In this document: one piece after another, positions 23,881-34,849 of the stretch
Layout of the letters: each line of letters starts with the position of its first letter
How positions within the stretch are numbered: the stretch's first letter is position 1
Source: Carettochelys insculpta
Taxonomy: Eukaryota; Chordata; Testudines; Carettochelyidae
NCBI RefSeq assembly: GCF_033958435.1
Contig: NC_134147.1
Location: 46,928,001-46,992,000 of the forward strand
Length of the DNA: 64,000 bases
Direction: 5' to 3'
The notes under the pieces: generated by a model
What the model was told of the DNA's origin: nothing
The model's input: the letters and a program-made list of their open reading frames with translations, nothing else
The model's database searches: none
Position numbers and translations under genes: made by a program

Positions 23881-25135
23881 TAAATGCCAGTAGCAGAAAT
23901 TATAAGGATGCCAATTTAGAAGTCAGTTTTAAAAAAAAGAGCTAGAAAGAGGGTTAGGGTGTCTACGTGCCTCTCAGAATTTGCACCTTTGTTTGTGGTT
24001 TGACAATATTTTCCAATTTAAAAAAACAAAGTTTCACTCCAGCATTGTGGTGTGAAAGCCCCAAGAAAAGAAGAGCATGAGGTTGCTCATGGTAGACAGT
24101 TCAGGGAGGATTGCGTGACCTTTCAGCTAAGCACTGTACAAACATTATCTGTCTGCAGGATCAGAGTCATGTAATGCTTAACTTTAGCTTGTGAATAGTC
24201 CCATTGCAATTGAGGTGACTATTTATATTTGTAACAGCAGATCAATACGATTTTACTTACATGCTGTGAGAATGGTCACAGTATAGCTCAAGTGAACACT
24301 GACTGTCTGTCTTCTCGCACATTTTACCATTGTCCTGCCAAAGAGAATCAGTGACAATGTGAAAGTAGTGAACCCAGACTTGCCAGTCGATGAAGATCTC
24401 CAAAACACCAGATGCCATATTATGAGCGGGAATCTCTTCGGGGCTGGGCCAAACATTTTAAAACTTTGGGACTGTCACCAAAAGAGAAGTGGTGGAGTTC
24501 TGAGAAAACAGCAGGGTCAAGATTTGACTACCAAGGCATCTTAATGCCTTGTGAGATATGGAATGTGGCAAACCACATCCCAAGGGTATTGCAGTTGCCT
24601 ATTACATAAATGAGAAGTAAAGGACAGCCTGATATGCGAACACTGAGAAGACAAACCCAGGAACATCTTTTGAGCCCCTGCCCTCTAAGGTCCTTGTCCA
24701 ATGGGACAGATTGGATTCATTCCATCTTGCCAGAAGCCCCAGAGCAGATGAGAAACTTGGATGCCGATGTTTAATATTGTTTTTCAAGTTGTCATATGGA
24801 AGAAGATACTCACATGCGTAAGTGTTCACAGGAGGGAGTGCCTTTTTGCATTCAGACTGTCCAGTGATCAGATTGGTTAACTGAGGGCGGGGAGCAAATA
24901 TTTTAGGTACAGCACTTAAGCAACTCCCACCCCCCACACCTAGTTTTGCTGCTGTCATCTATTATGAATTTAGCTACTCTCCTTGGTGGCTTTTGCAATC
25001 TAACTCTGCAGTGGAAATTATGTACTCCCTGTTGTATTCTTAGAACTTTGGATTGCTGAACAATATAATTGTCTGAGATGCAGTCATGTGAGTTAGAACA
25101 AGATGGACTTGGCTGAAGGTTTCTTATTTTTTGAG
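23881..25135. other. No gene or clear repeat seen
   Basis: The longest frame is 118 codons on the minus strand (24602-24958). It has no domain, repeat or splice evidence and I regard it as chance. No transposon ends are visible. Confidence 0.45.
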
Positions 25136-25390
25136 CTGGCAAGCTCTGTTCTGCACTGTGTCCCTGTAGACCAATAAACCTTCCATTTCACAACACTGGC
25201 TGAAAGTCACTCTGGACTGCAGAGTTGGGGTGCAGGACCTTCCGGCTTCCCCAGGAGCCCCACCTGGGGCAGACAGGTTTGAAGCTGCGTGAGCATCTTG
25301 CCCTGGCATCAGTGTGCTCAGGGGAATGAGGCACACTACCCCAGAGTCTTGACTGGTTTCATACATCATCCCAACATCCTTGCTGCAACT
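25136..25390 (+). mobile_element. Probable LTR fragment (R-U5-like) with AATAAA
   Basis: An AATAAA signal at 25173-25178 is followed by a GC-rich block (GGAGCCCCACCTGGGGCAG at about 25254) unlike its AT-rich surroundings. The text resembles the 3' part of an LTR common in turtle genomes, as I recall it. No TG...CA termini or target duplications can be fixed, so the class is uncertain. Confidence 0.4.
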
Positions 25391-26869
25391 GCTTAATTAA
25401 TGTTGTAGTTAAAAAGAGAGTGTGATCTTAATGATGTGAAGTAATCTAGTTGAGAGAGTGCTTTCCCATATGGGAGGCATTTACCTTCCCTCACATCTTT
25501 TGAAATTTTTTGGGATATATTTTCTGTCTACTTGCCAATTTTTAGTCCTATAGTAGATGAAAAGTAGGTAAGCATGATTGCGCCAAAGGATTTAATTTAG
25601 TTCCTCTTGGCTGATATGTAACACTTATTAGACTTATGTTTAAAAATAAACATGCCTTCCACTTATGTGTTCACCTTCTTCTTTTTCGAAGAAACATGTT
25701 CATAATGAGCAATATCATGAAAGACATGTGGTTCATTATATACGACCTGAGTTGGCAGAAATCTTTCAAAACCTTTATTAACCAAAAATGCAGTTTTGTG
25801 TCAACCAAAACTTTGTGCAAATTCTGGTCAAGTTTGGGCAGATGGTTTCGGCTGAAAAAATGTTTTTTTTTCAAAATTGTTTTTTTTTTCCCCCAGCATA
25901 TTTTTTTACATGAAGTTCAATTTCAAGATTTAAGGAGGGGCTTATTTAAAAAAAAATGCTCTACCAAACCAATTACAAAAGTTTTGAGTCAAACTAATTG
26001 TGTTTTTACTTTTTTTGTTCCGCCACCCAACTCCAATTTATAATTCACACAACTCTATTTATCATGTTTACTTCACTGCCAACACTCTACGAGGCTGAAA
26101 CTTTCCTGTGTAAGTAACAAAACAGATTAGGGAGAAAGTTAAATTATTCTTACCAACAGCTTAAAAAAGCACAAAACAGACACAATGTTCATGAGTAAAA
26201 AATAAATTCTAAGTGAAATTTGGATTGGATATGAGAGAGAAACTGAATGAGAGAATTCACTTACGCTAATCAAAGAGGTTGACTCTCATTACTGGAGTGC
26301 TCCTTTTTGTATAATTTTTTTTAATAAACCAGGGTTTGTTTCTCCTTCCACACAGTTTTGCATTTATGTACCTCCATTGATTTCAATGGAGCTGCCAGTT
26401 ATGTGTGCCTCAGTCATAAGAGAAGAAATGGACCCTGGTGCTAAGGTTGTCCAGGTATAGTAAACAACTGTTCATTCCTGGGTTAAAAAAAGTAATCTGT
26501 AGTTGGTATTCTCCTTTTGTAGCCCTTAGCAACCCATTCCACTGTTAGTAAACCTATGGGCCACCTGTAGGTCAGTAGTTTTCCCACATAAAGTAGGAAG
26601 AAGGATCTTCATTGGCTTCATAGGTGCTCATCTGATGATTTACCTGGGTACAACCACAGGGATAATTTAATTCCTCAGATTTAGTTGATATTGTCATCCA
26701 AAATTTCTCTGTTACATTAAAAACAAGTTAAAGGCTGAAACCTCCCCTGTGCTGTATGTGTTGGTCCCTTCCAGCACAGCATTGAGCCATGTGGCTCCTG
26801 TTAAGAATTGAGTTGTCCCTATACATGTCTGTGGAACCACTCCCATGTTTAAAGATAAGCATGTTCTTG
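25391..26869. other. No gene or clear repeat seen
   Basis: T-rich and A-rich sequence. The 135-codon frame at 25636-26043 is made largely of Phe and Lys from poly(T)/poly(A)-rich text and is not credible as a gene. Confidence 0.5.
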
Positions 26870-27030
26870 ACTGTAAGAAGCTAGGACTACCTGACAGGAG
26901 AGTGATCTTGATAACTGCTGGGTTCTGCTCATTCTTTTTGAAGCATCTGGCTTTGGCCACTGTCAGAAAACAGGATTTTGGGCTAGGTGGACTGTTGGTT
27001 ACACCTACTGTGGCTGATTTTATTTTCTTA
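26870..27030 (+). mobile_element. CR1-type LINE 3' end fragment
   Basis: CTTTGGCCACTGTCAGAAAA, GGATTTTGGGCTAGGTGGAC and the following TGGTTACACCTACTGTGGC match the conserved 3' untranslated end of a CR1-family LINE. It corresponds to the left end of the antisense copy at 46085. The rest of the LINE is absent. Confidence 0.7.
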
Positions 27031-30000
27031 AGGATTATGCTTGATTAGAGTTATCATTCTCTGTACCTTATAGAATCAAATCCGAAGAAAACAGAGTAAA
27101 AAACTTTACCCTAACATTATGGTTTTGCTTAGGGATTCAGATACATGTATTTTTAAAATATATTTGAGAATGAGAAATTACCAACTTGTGTGGACATTAA
27201 CAGCTCCCTTCATAGACATAGCATCCTTGAGAATAAAATGCAGTCCTTTGTGGGGTAGAGCTACTTTGAAAAAACAGCTATAACGTACAACAGTTGAGCT
27301 CGGTAAATAATCAATAATGTACTTTGAAATAAAAAATTAGCTAATCAAATTAACAGTTTAGATTGAATAATGGCAGGCAATGTTATATATGGTATATATT
27401 TTAAATAAAAGGCTCCAGAACTTACTTCCCCCGTTCTTATGAGGGAGGATGTTTGAATCTAGATGTCTTAGTCAGAATTAGTACTGACAACTGTGTAAGA
27501 AGAAAAGAAAAGTGTTTTACAAGAAACATTTTAAACTAATTAGAATGGAAAGCATTTTCTAGGTCTGACACAGAGAAGTGGCCTGCTGAACTTTTTCTTC
27601 CCCTTTTCCCATTTATCAAAGAGATTTTTCATCATATTGCACATCTGCTGCTTTCAGAACAAATTCTGGCAAGAGTACTCAGCATCACCATGAGAAAAAG
27701 CCTTAGATGTTTCCCCAGGATAGAAGAAAGCCGACCCCTATCAATTCCCATTTCTCAGACAGAATGATGCCTTTAACACTCTGTAATGAAAGTTTTTATA
27801 TGTGAGAAGGATTACCAACATCAGCCTCTTATTGTCCTTTGATGTGCCCAGAAATATTACAGTCGAAGTTATTAAAGAATAAATTGTGGGAGCCAAATAG
27901 CCCCACCAGCTCGGTTTGTCATTTTGCCCTGAGCTGGTTTAGGTTCTGGTGAATTCCTCTTTTCAAGGGGGTTTTTAGTTTCCGCTAGCTTTCTGTGTGC
28001 ATTGTCAAATTCCTTCTCTTTTGGTCTTCTGTAATTTAGTGGCTATTTATATTACACCCATAACAGAAAACTGGTAGTAATTAAAAAATAAACCCCCAGT
28101 AATAATCCTGTGTAACAGAGAATGCAGTACAGTGAAAGTAAACCTGCTAAAGCTTGAAACCATTTAAATTCAAGGAGATGATTTGCAGAAGGCCACTACA
28201 TTTCTCAGCTTTGTAGTGAACAGTAAATAGTATGAACACCACTGCAGATATAAACCTTTTCCTAGCAGCTGTTGTTTGTCTCCAGAGAGCATTTGCTGTG
28301 ATTTGTGGTTAAATTGCACATAAGAATGCCAGGAAGGGTGTAGATCTGGCAGCAGCATTTCCCTTCCCTACCTAAGTTCAAACATTGCACACTAGTACAC
28401 AGAAGGTTTGTAACACTTGCTCAACATTCCCCACATACTGGGAAGAATACACCCAGCACTAGTGTCTATGGCTTTCTCTTCACAATAGGGCTGGACATGG
28501 AGAAGGACTGGCAACTTTCTAATAGCACAAAACATGTTCCCTGCCTCTTTCCCCAGGCCCTGACGCCTGCTCACTTGCTCCCTCCATTGCTCACTCACCC
28601 CTCCCAGACTGGCTGTGGATCTACTAGAAGGGCACTGATCTGGTGATTACTGAAAGCATTATGGGAGATTTTAATAGGTTGCTAGAAGTCCAGTTGGCAA
28701 TGCAGCAAAGCTAAGACAGGTTCCTGCCTGCCCTGCTGCAACGCCCATTGGTCAGGAGCAACCACCAATGAGAGCTGTAGTGGGATAGCACAGAAGGATA
28801 TTGACATTTATGTTGTGTGTTTCAGTAAGTTTGCTTGTGCGCATTCATGAATCAAGGCCTTAATTCTGTGTCCCTTTAAATAAAAAGCACAATCACAACA
28901 CATAAAATCATGTTTAGTCAAGTGCATCAGATCTCAGGTTTTGGATTGGAGACCCTCTCTTAGGTGGTCGGGGAGAGGAGGTGACAAAAGAGGTAGCAAT
29001 CTTTGGCTTCCATTGAAATGCTTAAGTGATGTCCTGGATAGAGACGGGTGTTGCATGCCCCGTCCTCTCTTTTTTTTGTTGTTTCCTTGTAAGAAAGGTC
29101 TGTACCCCCATCTCAGATCTGAAAACTCTGAATTTTCAGATCCAGATCTAAATTTTGCTGGTCTCTCTTTTTGTTGAATGTAATTTACCTTCCTGATTTT
29201 AGTAAAACAGAATAGAAGATGAATGCGATTTGTTCTTAAATTTTTTAAGACAAGCTACTAAGATCCAATTTCAGTCCTGTCACTTCATTTCCTGGTGCCT
29301 GTATTTCAAGTCCAACTTTTTCTCTGTCTTATCTATTTAGATCTCAAAACTTTGTGGTCCGTTGTGCTTCTCCCACTGCCCCCCATTCCACATCCCCCCC
29401 AAAGTCCTGCTTCCTTCTCACCTGTTTTCTGCACCAAGTTAGGGGCAGAAAAAAAAGGACATCAGGACTTGTCAAATGACATCTGAATGCACAAGCCAAA
29501 ACTTATGACTGTCCACGTGAAAACCTGATGGGAGGCAACCCTACTGAAGGCCTGCATCTAATGCAAATAATAAGGAAAGACTATTGTACTATGTAATGGT
29601 GAGGTGACCCACAGATTCCAGGCCATTGTCTCTAGGAGGGAACAACTTTTCACGTTTAAAACAATTTTGCCTTCTTGATGCTTGACTTCTGCGTACCTTC
29701 AGCTCTTTGGCCTAGAAGGAGAATATTTAATTTTCCCTGGACGACTTGAAAAGCTGTAAACAAGTGGGAAAGTGGCAATAGAAATATGTAAACCATGATA
29801 AAAAACTGCACTAGCGTGCTTACTGTTGGTGTCTCCACAAAGGGATTTAGTACCTAACAGTAGCGCTAGTTTCACTCCAAGGGATTCTGAATTCCCTGGT
29901 TTATATATCATTTTCTATTTTAAATTACTTTTAGCAAGCAGAAAATGCTGACAATTTCCTGAGTTGCTGGTGTACAGTTAAATCTGTTACGCTTACTGCA

Positions 30001-30607
30001 TTTCATCGAAAAGGTGGCTGTGTTTTTCATGTTGGGTGAAATTATTCCAATGTAAATAGCTTGTAAATAACATTTTAAAGTTTGGAGAGAATTTGGGGAT
30101 CTCTCTGGATGGAGCATGCCATGTACAGAGGCTGTCATTATTGTGCTGCTTGGCCTTCTATCCAGAAAGAAGTAACTGAGCCATCTCTGAAGCTGATCAC
30201 CTAAGTCTCTTAGAGGAAACTTGATTTCCTGCCCAGAATGCAGTGGCTTAGCTCAGAGGGGCTCAGAGCTGGTGTCAGAAGTTCTGGAAAAAATGTGTTT
30301 TTCCGCCCGGTTCCTCCCCTCCTCATTGAAGGACACATCTAGTAGGTGTTTGCTCGCATACCTAACAACGCTTTGTGTTTGTACAGTGCCTTTCCTCTGA
30401 AGTCCTTTACAAACTTTAATTAAATGAGCCTCCCAAGAGCCCTGTAAGTAGGTAAATAGTAATATCTGTATTCAAGAGTAGTGGAAACGAAGACATAAAT
30501 TGTGACTTGCCACCCAGTCACTGATTTAAAGGAGTGTTTTCAGGGTAGATGGAACTGAAGGTGAGCTTTTGCAACTGCTGCTTTTTGTGTGTCGTGCACT
30601 GCTCTTT
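27031..30607. other. No gene or clear repeat seen; inverted CCAATG pair near 28740-28775
   Basis: AT-rich sequence without recognisable coding segments. A small GC-rich patch at about 28680-28800 (CCCATTGGTCAGGAGCAACC followed by ACCAATGAG) resembles part of an interspersed repeat but is too short to name. Confidence 0.45.
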
Positions 30608-30610
30608 CTT

Positions 30611-30800
30611 AGCTACATCTACACGTGCACGCTGCATCAAAATAGCTTATTTCGACGTAGCGCGAGTAACGTCTACACGTCCTCCAGGGCTGGCAACGTC
30701 GACGTTCAACTTCGACGTTGCGCAGCACCACATCGAAATAGGCGCTGCGAGGGAATGTCTACATGCCAAAGTAGCACACATCGAAATAAGGGTGCCAGGC
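30611..30800. promoter_or_regulatory. Left terminal and subterminal repeat region of Harbinger element 1
   Basis: The TIR core TCTACACG is repeated as GTCTACACGT at 30671 and GTCTACATG at 30757, so three copies lie in the first 155 bp. Between them are TATTTCGACGTAGC (30648), GTCGACGTTCAACTTCGACG (30699) and two CATCGAAATA copies (30731, 30780). The same array is present in the nested derivative at 17354-18035. In other Harbinger systems both transposase and Myb-like protein act at the ends, so these are candidate binding sites; that role is inference. Confidence 0.7.
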
Positions 30801-30861
30801 ACAGCTGCAGACAGGGTCACAGGGCAGACTAGCGCTTCCGGGGTGACAGCTAGCTGCTCCC

Positions 30862-30867
30862 TTAAAG
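30862..30867 (+). promoter_or_regulatory. TTAAAG core promoter box upstream of the transposase
   Basis: The block GCTGCTCCCTTAAAGGG lies 83 bp before the ATG at 30950. It is conserved in the deletion derivative (17799-17804, minus) and in element 2 (36613-36618), although much of the neighbouring sequence has diverged. It is a plausible TATA-like element; no transcript data are available. Confidence 0.5.
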
Positions 30868-30946
30868 GGCCCCTCCCAGACACACACAGCCTGCACAGCA
30901 CGCGGTCTGCAGAGCCATAGGCACGCACACCTCGAGCGACGCAGTC

Positions 30947-32321
30947 ATGATGGACCCCCAGGAGCAGCAGCAGCAGCCAGAGGTCCACCCAGCCGCCCCT
31001 GCAGAAGCAGTGCTCGCCCTGCTCCATGCCATGCAGGAGGCAGCTGAGCACCTCCTTGCCACAGAGGAGGAGCTGCCTGCAGGGGAGGAGGACGCAACCC
31101 CCAACCCTGCAGCACCCTGCCCCCCCCGCCTCATGCGCCACCAGCTGTGGAGCTACCCCACGAGCACCGACTGGTGGGAGCGGCTGGTGCTCGGAGTGTG
31201 GGACAACGACCGCTGGCTCAGGAACTTTTGCATGAGCCGGCAGACATTTCTGGAGCTGTGCCAGTGGCTCACCCCCGCACTCAGGCACCAGGACACCACC
31301 ATGTGGCGTGCCCTCAGTCTGGAGAAATGGGTCGGCATCGCTGTCTGGAAGCTGGCCACTCCAGACAGCTACCGATCCGTGGGCCAGCAGTTTGGCGTCG
31401 GCAAGGCCACCGTCGGGGCTGTCCTCATGGAGGTAAGAGGACCCACGGGGGGAGGGGGAGGCAGCTCTGGCAGGGCAGGGGAGGGGAGGGGAGGGGAGGG
31501 GGGCCCTGGCAGGGGAGGGCCCTGCTCACCCCTCATTGGTGCTCTCCCATGTGCTTCCCCTGCAGGTCGTCCGCTCCATCAACACCATGCTCCTCCACAG
31601 GCTCGTGAGGCTTGGGGACCCGGATGCCGCCATCGTGGGCTTTGCCACCCTGGGCTTCCCCAGTTGCTTCGGGGCTCTGGATGGGACTCACATCCCCATC
31701 CACGCCCCGGAGCACAGTGGAGGACGCTACCTAAACAGGAGGGGCTACCACTCAGTGGTCCTCCAGGCCTTGGTGGACAGCCGGGGCCGTTTCCAGGACA
31801 TTTATGTGGGCTGGCCTGGCAGCACCCACGACGCCCGGGTATTCCGGAACTCGGGCCTGTGCCGCCGGCTGGAGGCGGGGACCTACATCCCCCAGCGGGA
31901 GATCCCTGTGGGGGACACCACCATGCCCCTCTGCGTCATCGCAGATGCGGCATACCCCCTCCGGCCCTGGCTCATGCACCCGTACACGGGCCATCTCTCT
32001 GCCAGCCAGGAGCGCTTCATCCAGCCCCTGAACCATGCGTGCCAGGTGGTGGAGTGCTCATTTAGCCGCCTCAGAGGGCGCTGGAGGTGTCTCCTCACCC
32101 ACCTGGATCCAGGCCCCACCAACATCCCCCAGGTTGTGGGTGCGTGCAGCGCCCTACACAACCTGGTGGAGAGGAAGGGGGAGGCCTTCTTTCAGGGCTG
32201 GGCTGTGGAGGCCGGCAGGGCCTTTGTGCAGCCACCCGCTGCCCCCAGTCGCCAGGTGGACCCTGAAGGGACCCGGGTATGGGAGGCCCTGCGGGCCCAG
32301 TTTGACGAGGCCGCGGGGTGA
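30947..32321 (+). CDS. Harbinger (HARBI1-like) DDE transposase, two exons
   Basis: The endonuclease of a PIF/Harbinger transposon, which cuts the element out and inserts it with a 3-bp duplication. Exon 1 (30947-31432, 162 codons) ends at a consensus donor, GAG|GTAAGA. Exon 2 (31566-32321) begins after CCCCTGCAG. Both junctions are phase 0, giving 413 residues; an ATG at 30950 in better context and conserved in a relative gives 412. Residues 1-60 are Gln/Glu-rich. Then come STDWWERLVLGVWDNDRW, a helical FLELCQWLTP segment, and the helix-turn-helix-like SVGQQFGVGKATVGAVL (about 142-158). The DDE domain follows: FGALDGTHIPI (first Asp), GWPGSTHDARVFRNS (second Asp), VIADAAYPL and QVVECSFSRLRGRW (Glu). 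The length is similar to active members. An AATAAA follows at 32428. The frame is uninterrupted, but activity is unproven. Confidence 0.92.
31433..31565 (+). other. 133-bp intron of the Harbinger transposase
   Basis: Bounded by GTAAGA and a pyrimidine-rich CTTCCCCTGCAG. It is very G-rich, with repeated GGGGA units at about 31478-31503 that could form a G-quadruplex. Frames read through into the intron but end with unrelated text, whereas the spliced frame restores the expected transposase sequence. Element 2 has a matching intron. Confidence 0.8.
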
Positions 32322-32427
32322 ACGCTGGCAGGCCCCCCATTGCCCTCCCCATCCTTCACAACACTCCCTGCCCCTATGCCCACACCACAGAGCACCCAAG
32401 AGCACCACCCCCCACTTTTCTTGTACA

Positions 32428-32433
32428 AATAAA
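32428..32433 (+). terminator. Polyadenylation signal of the transposase gene
   Basis: AATAAA lies 107 bp after the transposase stop codon and just before the AT-rich spacer that separates the two convergent genes, followed by a GT-rich stretch (AGTTGTTTGT). This suits 3' end formation of the plus-strand gene. No equally good signal was seen for the minus-strand gene. Confidence 0.6.
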
Positions 32434-33325
32434 AGCAGACAGTTGTTTGTCAAATCAAACATCTTTTGAACTCTTATTATAACGGGAATTCTAACTTATA
32501 TATGTATATATTATAAAAACAGGGATAATATGAAAGGGGAAGACAAGGAAGGGGAGAACTATTTACATGAGGGGTAAGGATCAGCATTGGAAAACGGGGG
32601 TCACAAATACAAACTATTTACAGCAAAAAAATAACTTAAAAGTGGGGGGAATAAATACAAAGGGGTGGGGGCCACGTCCTGGGCCCCACGCCCCTAAAGT
32701 CCAGCTCTGGGGGTGGGCAGCCGTGATCCCCGCCTCGGCCGCAGCCGTGGCCGGGGCTGGCTGGGGGCCGGCCGGACCGGGAGATACGGCCGGCGAGTGT
32801 CAGCTGGCCCCAGGTCCCCCTCGGCGGAATGGCCCTCGGTGGCGGGTGGCGGTGCGACGGCGGACGGCGCGGCATGGGGGGCCAGGTAGTCCACAATGCG
32901 GTTGAAAGTCTGCATGTAGGCCCCCCATGCCTTCTGGCGCCAGGCCAGTGCCCGCTCCTGCAGGTGGAGGCGGCGTTGCTCCACCCGCAGCCGCTGCTCG
33001 GCGACCTCCACCTGCCGGCGGCGGAGGGCCAGCAGCTGGGGGTCCGTCGCCGGCGGCTGCTGGCGCTGGGTCCGCCGTCTTATCCTCCATGGGGCCGGTC
33101 AGTCCTCCGCCGAGGGGCTGGCCTGGAGTGATGGCCCCGGAGGTCTTTCCGGGACCACTGACACCTCACCGGCGCTCTCCGGTCCTTCCGATGGTGCAGC
33201 TGCGGAACACAGGAGGCGGGGAAGAAGAGTGGAGACTGCCGTTTAGTGTGGGCCCCGAGCCGTGGCCCTTGTCCCCCTACCCCACTGCTGCAGGTTCCCC
33301 GTCCCCGTCCCCTGGGAGATGCTGC

Positions 33326-33748
33326 TGTGATGGGGTTCAGGGGTCCCCCTGCAGTGCACCCCGTCTGCTGGCAGGAGTGACTCTCACTCAGCAGGTCTGA
33401 CAGGAGAGGTTTCTTAGGCAACAGATGCCCAGTTTCTCCCAGAAGCGACAGTACAGCAGTCAGAGACCGTCCTTCCAACCCATCCTGGGGAGAAGACCCC
33501 GAGGGGTCCCCCTCTGGGGTGTAGCTTTCCCCCTCCTCAGGCTTGCTGCCTTCTAGCTCTCCTTCCCCTAGCCTCTAACTGCCGCCCCCGATTGAAACCC
33601 AGCTCAGCTCCTCCCTCCTCTTTGCTCAGGGCAGAGGTGTAACCTGCCAGTTGTAGCCCCAGGATCATCCTTAGCCACTGGGAGCTATTCAGATTGTTGC
33701 CCATATCTAGCCTGAGTCTCGCATTTGCACTCCCCCCACTCCATCACA
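33326..33748 (-). mobile_element. Solo LTR (423 bp) inside the Myb-like gene intron
   Basis: The ends are the perfect 8-bp inverted repeat TGTGATGG...CCATCACA. TGCTGC flanks both sides (33320-33325 and 33749-33754), consistent with a 6-bp target duplication, although the right flank is a (CTG)n run so the length is not unique. There are no internal retroviral genes, so this is a product of LTR-LTR recombination. Minus orientation is inferred from resemblance to turtle LTRs. It entered after the Harbinger element was in place. Confidence 0.75.
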
Positions 33749-33771
33749 TGCTGCTGCTGCTGCTGCTGCTG
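33749..33771. repeat. (CTG)n microsatellite
   Basis: About seven CTG/TGC triplets immediately right of the solo LTR. A shorter TGCTGC lies on its left, so the LTR may have inserted into a small triplet array that later expanded. Confidence 0.85.
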
Positions 33772-34746
33772 GGTGTCCCACCCCCTCCCCCCGGGGGACC
33801 CTCGAGGTTCCGCTCCCTCCAGCCCCGGGGATGGGGCATGGCACTGTTGTGCTGTGCGGGGGGGCAGGGGTTGATGGACTCTTCTGAGGGACATGCCACT
33901 GCTGTCCTTGGGGCCATGGTCATCTGGGCATGTGGAGGGCCCTGGTCATATCTATTACCCCCGCCCCTCTGCACCGGGGGGGGGGTACATACCTGACGGT
34001 CCACTCCCATGCTTGGGGGACACTCGGGGGGCAGACGCCCGGCTGGAGCTCCGGGACGGCATCATTATTTGGAGCCCAATGTCACTGGAGGAGGAGTCCC
34101 CCTCCTCCTCCTGCTCCGGTGCCCCGGGGGTGGGCTCCTGGGGGGGCCCCCGGGGTGCGGGGCTTACCTCCGGGGCGGACTCCACCTCCAGGGCCTGCTG
34201 GGGCTCCTCAGCCGAGGTGTCAAGAGTGGCTGGAGGGGAGGAGGTGTGCTGGGGGCCCAGGATGTCCCTGAGCTCCCTGTAAAAGGGGCAAGTGATGGGG
34301 GCGGCCCCAGATCGGCCGGCCGCATCCCGGGCCCGGGCGTAACCCTGCCGCAGCTCCTTCACTTTCCTCCGGACATGATCCGGAGTGCAGGCAGGGTGAC
34401 CCCGGGTGGCCAGGCCCTCGGCCAGCCGAGCGAACGCATCTGCGTTCCGCCTCTTGCTCCCCATTACCTGGAGCACCTCCTCCTCGCTCCAGAGCCCCAG
34501 CAGGTCCCGAAACTCGGCGTCTGTCTAGCAGGGGCCCCGCTGCCGCTTCGCTGCCTGGCTCCTGGGCTGGGAACCCTGGCTCCCCTTTGGGGGGGTCCCC
34601 TGGGGGCACTGGGGGGGCTGCCGGGCGGCCATCGCATTGGGTGGGGGTGGGGGTGTCTGCGGAGGAGCGTGCAGGCTAGCCGTGTGTTACTGCTACTGCC
34701 TGCACGCGCTCTCAGCTTTCTGCACAGGAAGGGAGGGGGCGGAGAG

Positions 34747-34752
34747 CTTTAA
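34747..34752 (-). promoter_or_regulatory. TTAAAG box upstream of the Myb-like gene
   Basis: On the minus strand CCCCTTAAAGCTCTCC lies 115 bp before the Myb-like start codon. It resembles the box upstream of the transposase, and element 2 has TTTAAAG in the equivalent place (38998-39004). It is a candidate core promoter, judged by position and recurrence only. Confidence 0.4.
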
Positions 34753-34849
34753 GGGGCCGCTCCATGCGGCCACCATTGAGCTGAGGGGCTGGAGAGAGCG
34801 TCTCTCAACCCCTCAGCTGATGGCCGCCATGGAGGACCCTGCAATTTCG

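Larger units (their letters stand above)
32694..34632 (-). pseudogene. Harbinger Myb/SANT-like partner protein, two exons, two in-frame stops
   Basis: The accessory DNA-binding protein of the transposon; in characterised Harbinger systems it binds the ends and helps bring the transposase into the nucleus. Exon 1 (34632-33993) starts MAARQPPQCP and carries the Myb/SANT-like domain: FRDLLGLWSEEEVLQ, NADAFARLAEGLATRGHPA and VRRKVKELRQGYARARD. It ends in an acidic, Pro-rich tail. The donor is CAG|GTATGT and the acceptor TTCCGCAG|CTGC at 33199; the split codon reads Ala and keeps frame. Exon 2 (33199-32694) encodes a helical, probably coiled-coil segment, VEVAEQRLRVEQRRLHLQER. Codon 36 is TAG (34527-34525), just before the Myb domain, and a TGA lies in exon 2 about 100 bases in. 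A solo LTR sits in the intron. A start downstream of codon 36 could still give a partial domain. Confidence 0.85.

Noticed and set aside
24602..24958. 118-codon minus-strand frame as a small gene
   Set aside because: No domain, no splice or promoter context, and AT-rich surroundings like the rest of the non-coding sequence.
25636..26043. 135-codon plus-strand frame rich in Phe and Lys
   Set aside because: Composition reflects poly(T)/poly(A)-rich DNA; no transmembrane pattern or conserved motif that would suggest a real protein.
30647..31288. 213-codon open frame on the minus strand
   Set aside because: It lies antisense to the Harbinger left end and transposase exon 1. GC-rich sequence with few stops explains it, and it has no domain of its own.
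30947..32321. Domesticated host HARBI1 gene instead of a transposon gene
   Set aside because: It is bounded by transposon termini and a 3-bp duplication, paired with the Myb-like gene, and has a shortened sibling nearby; this is a mobile copy.
31000..34700. CpG island marking a host gene promoter
   Set aside because: The CpG-rich stretch coincides exactly with the Harbinger element and its bounded termini; no host exon is adjacent.
34009..34752. 247-codon open frame on the plus strand
   Set aside because: It is antisense to the Myb-like gene exon 1, with a Gly/Pro/Leu-rich composition from GC-rich DNA and no recognisable domain.
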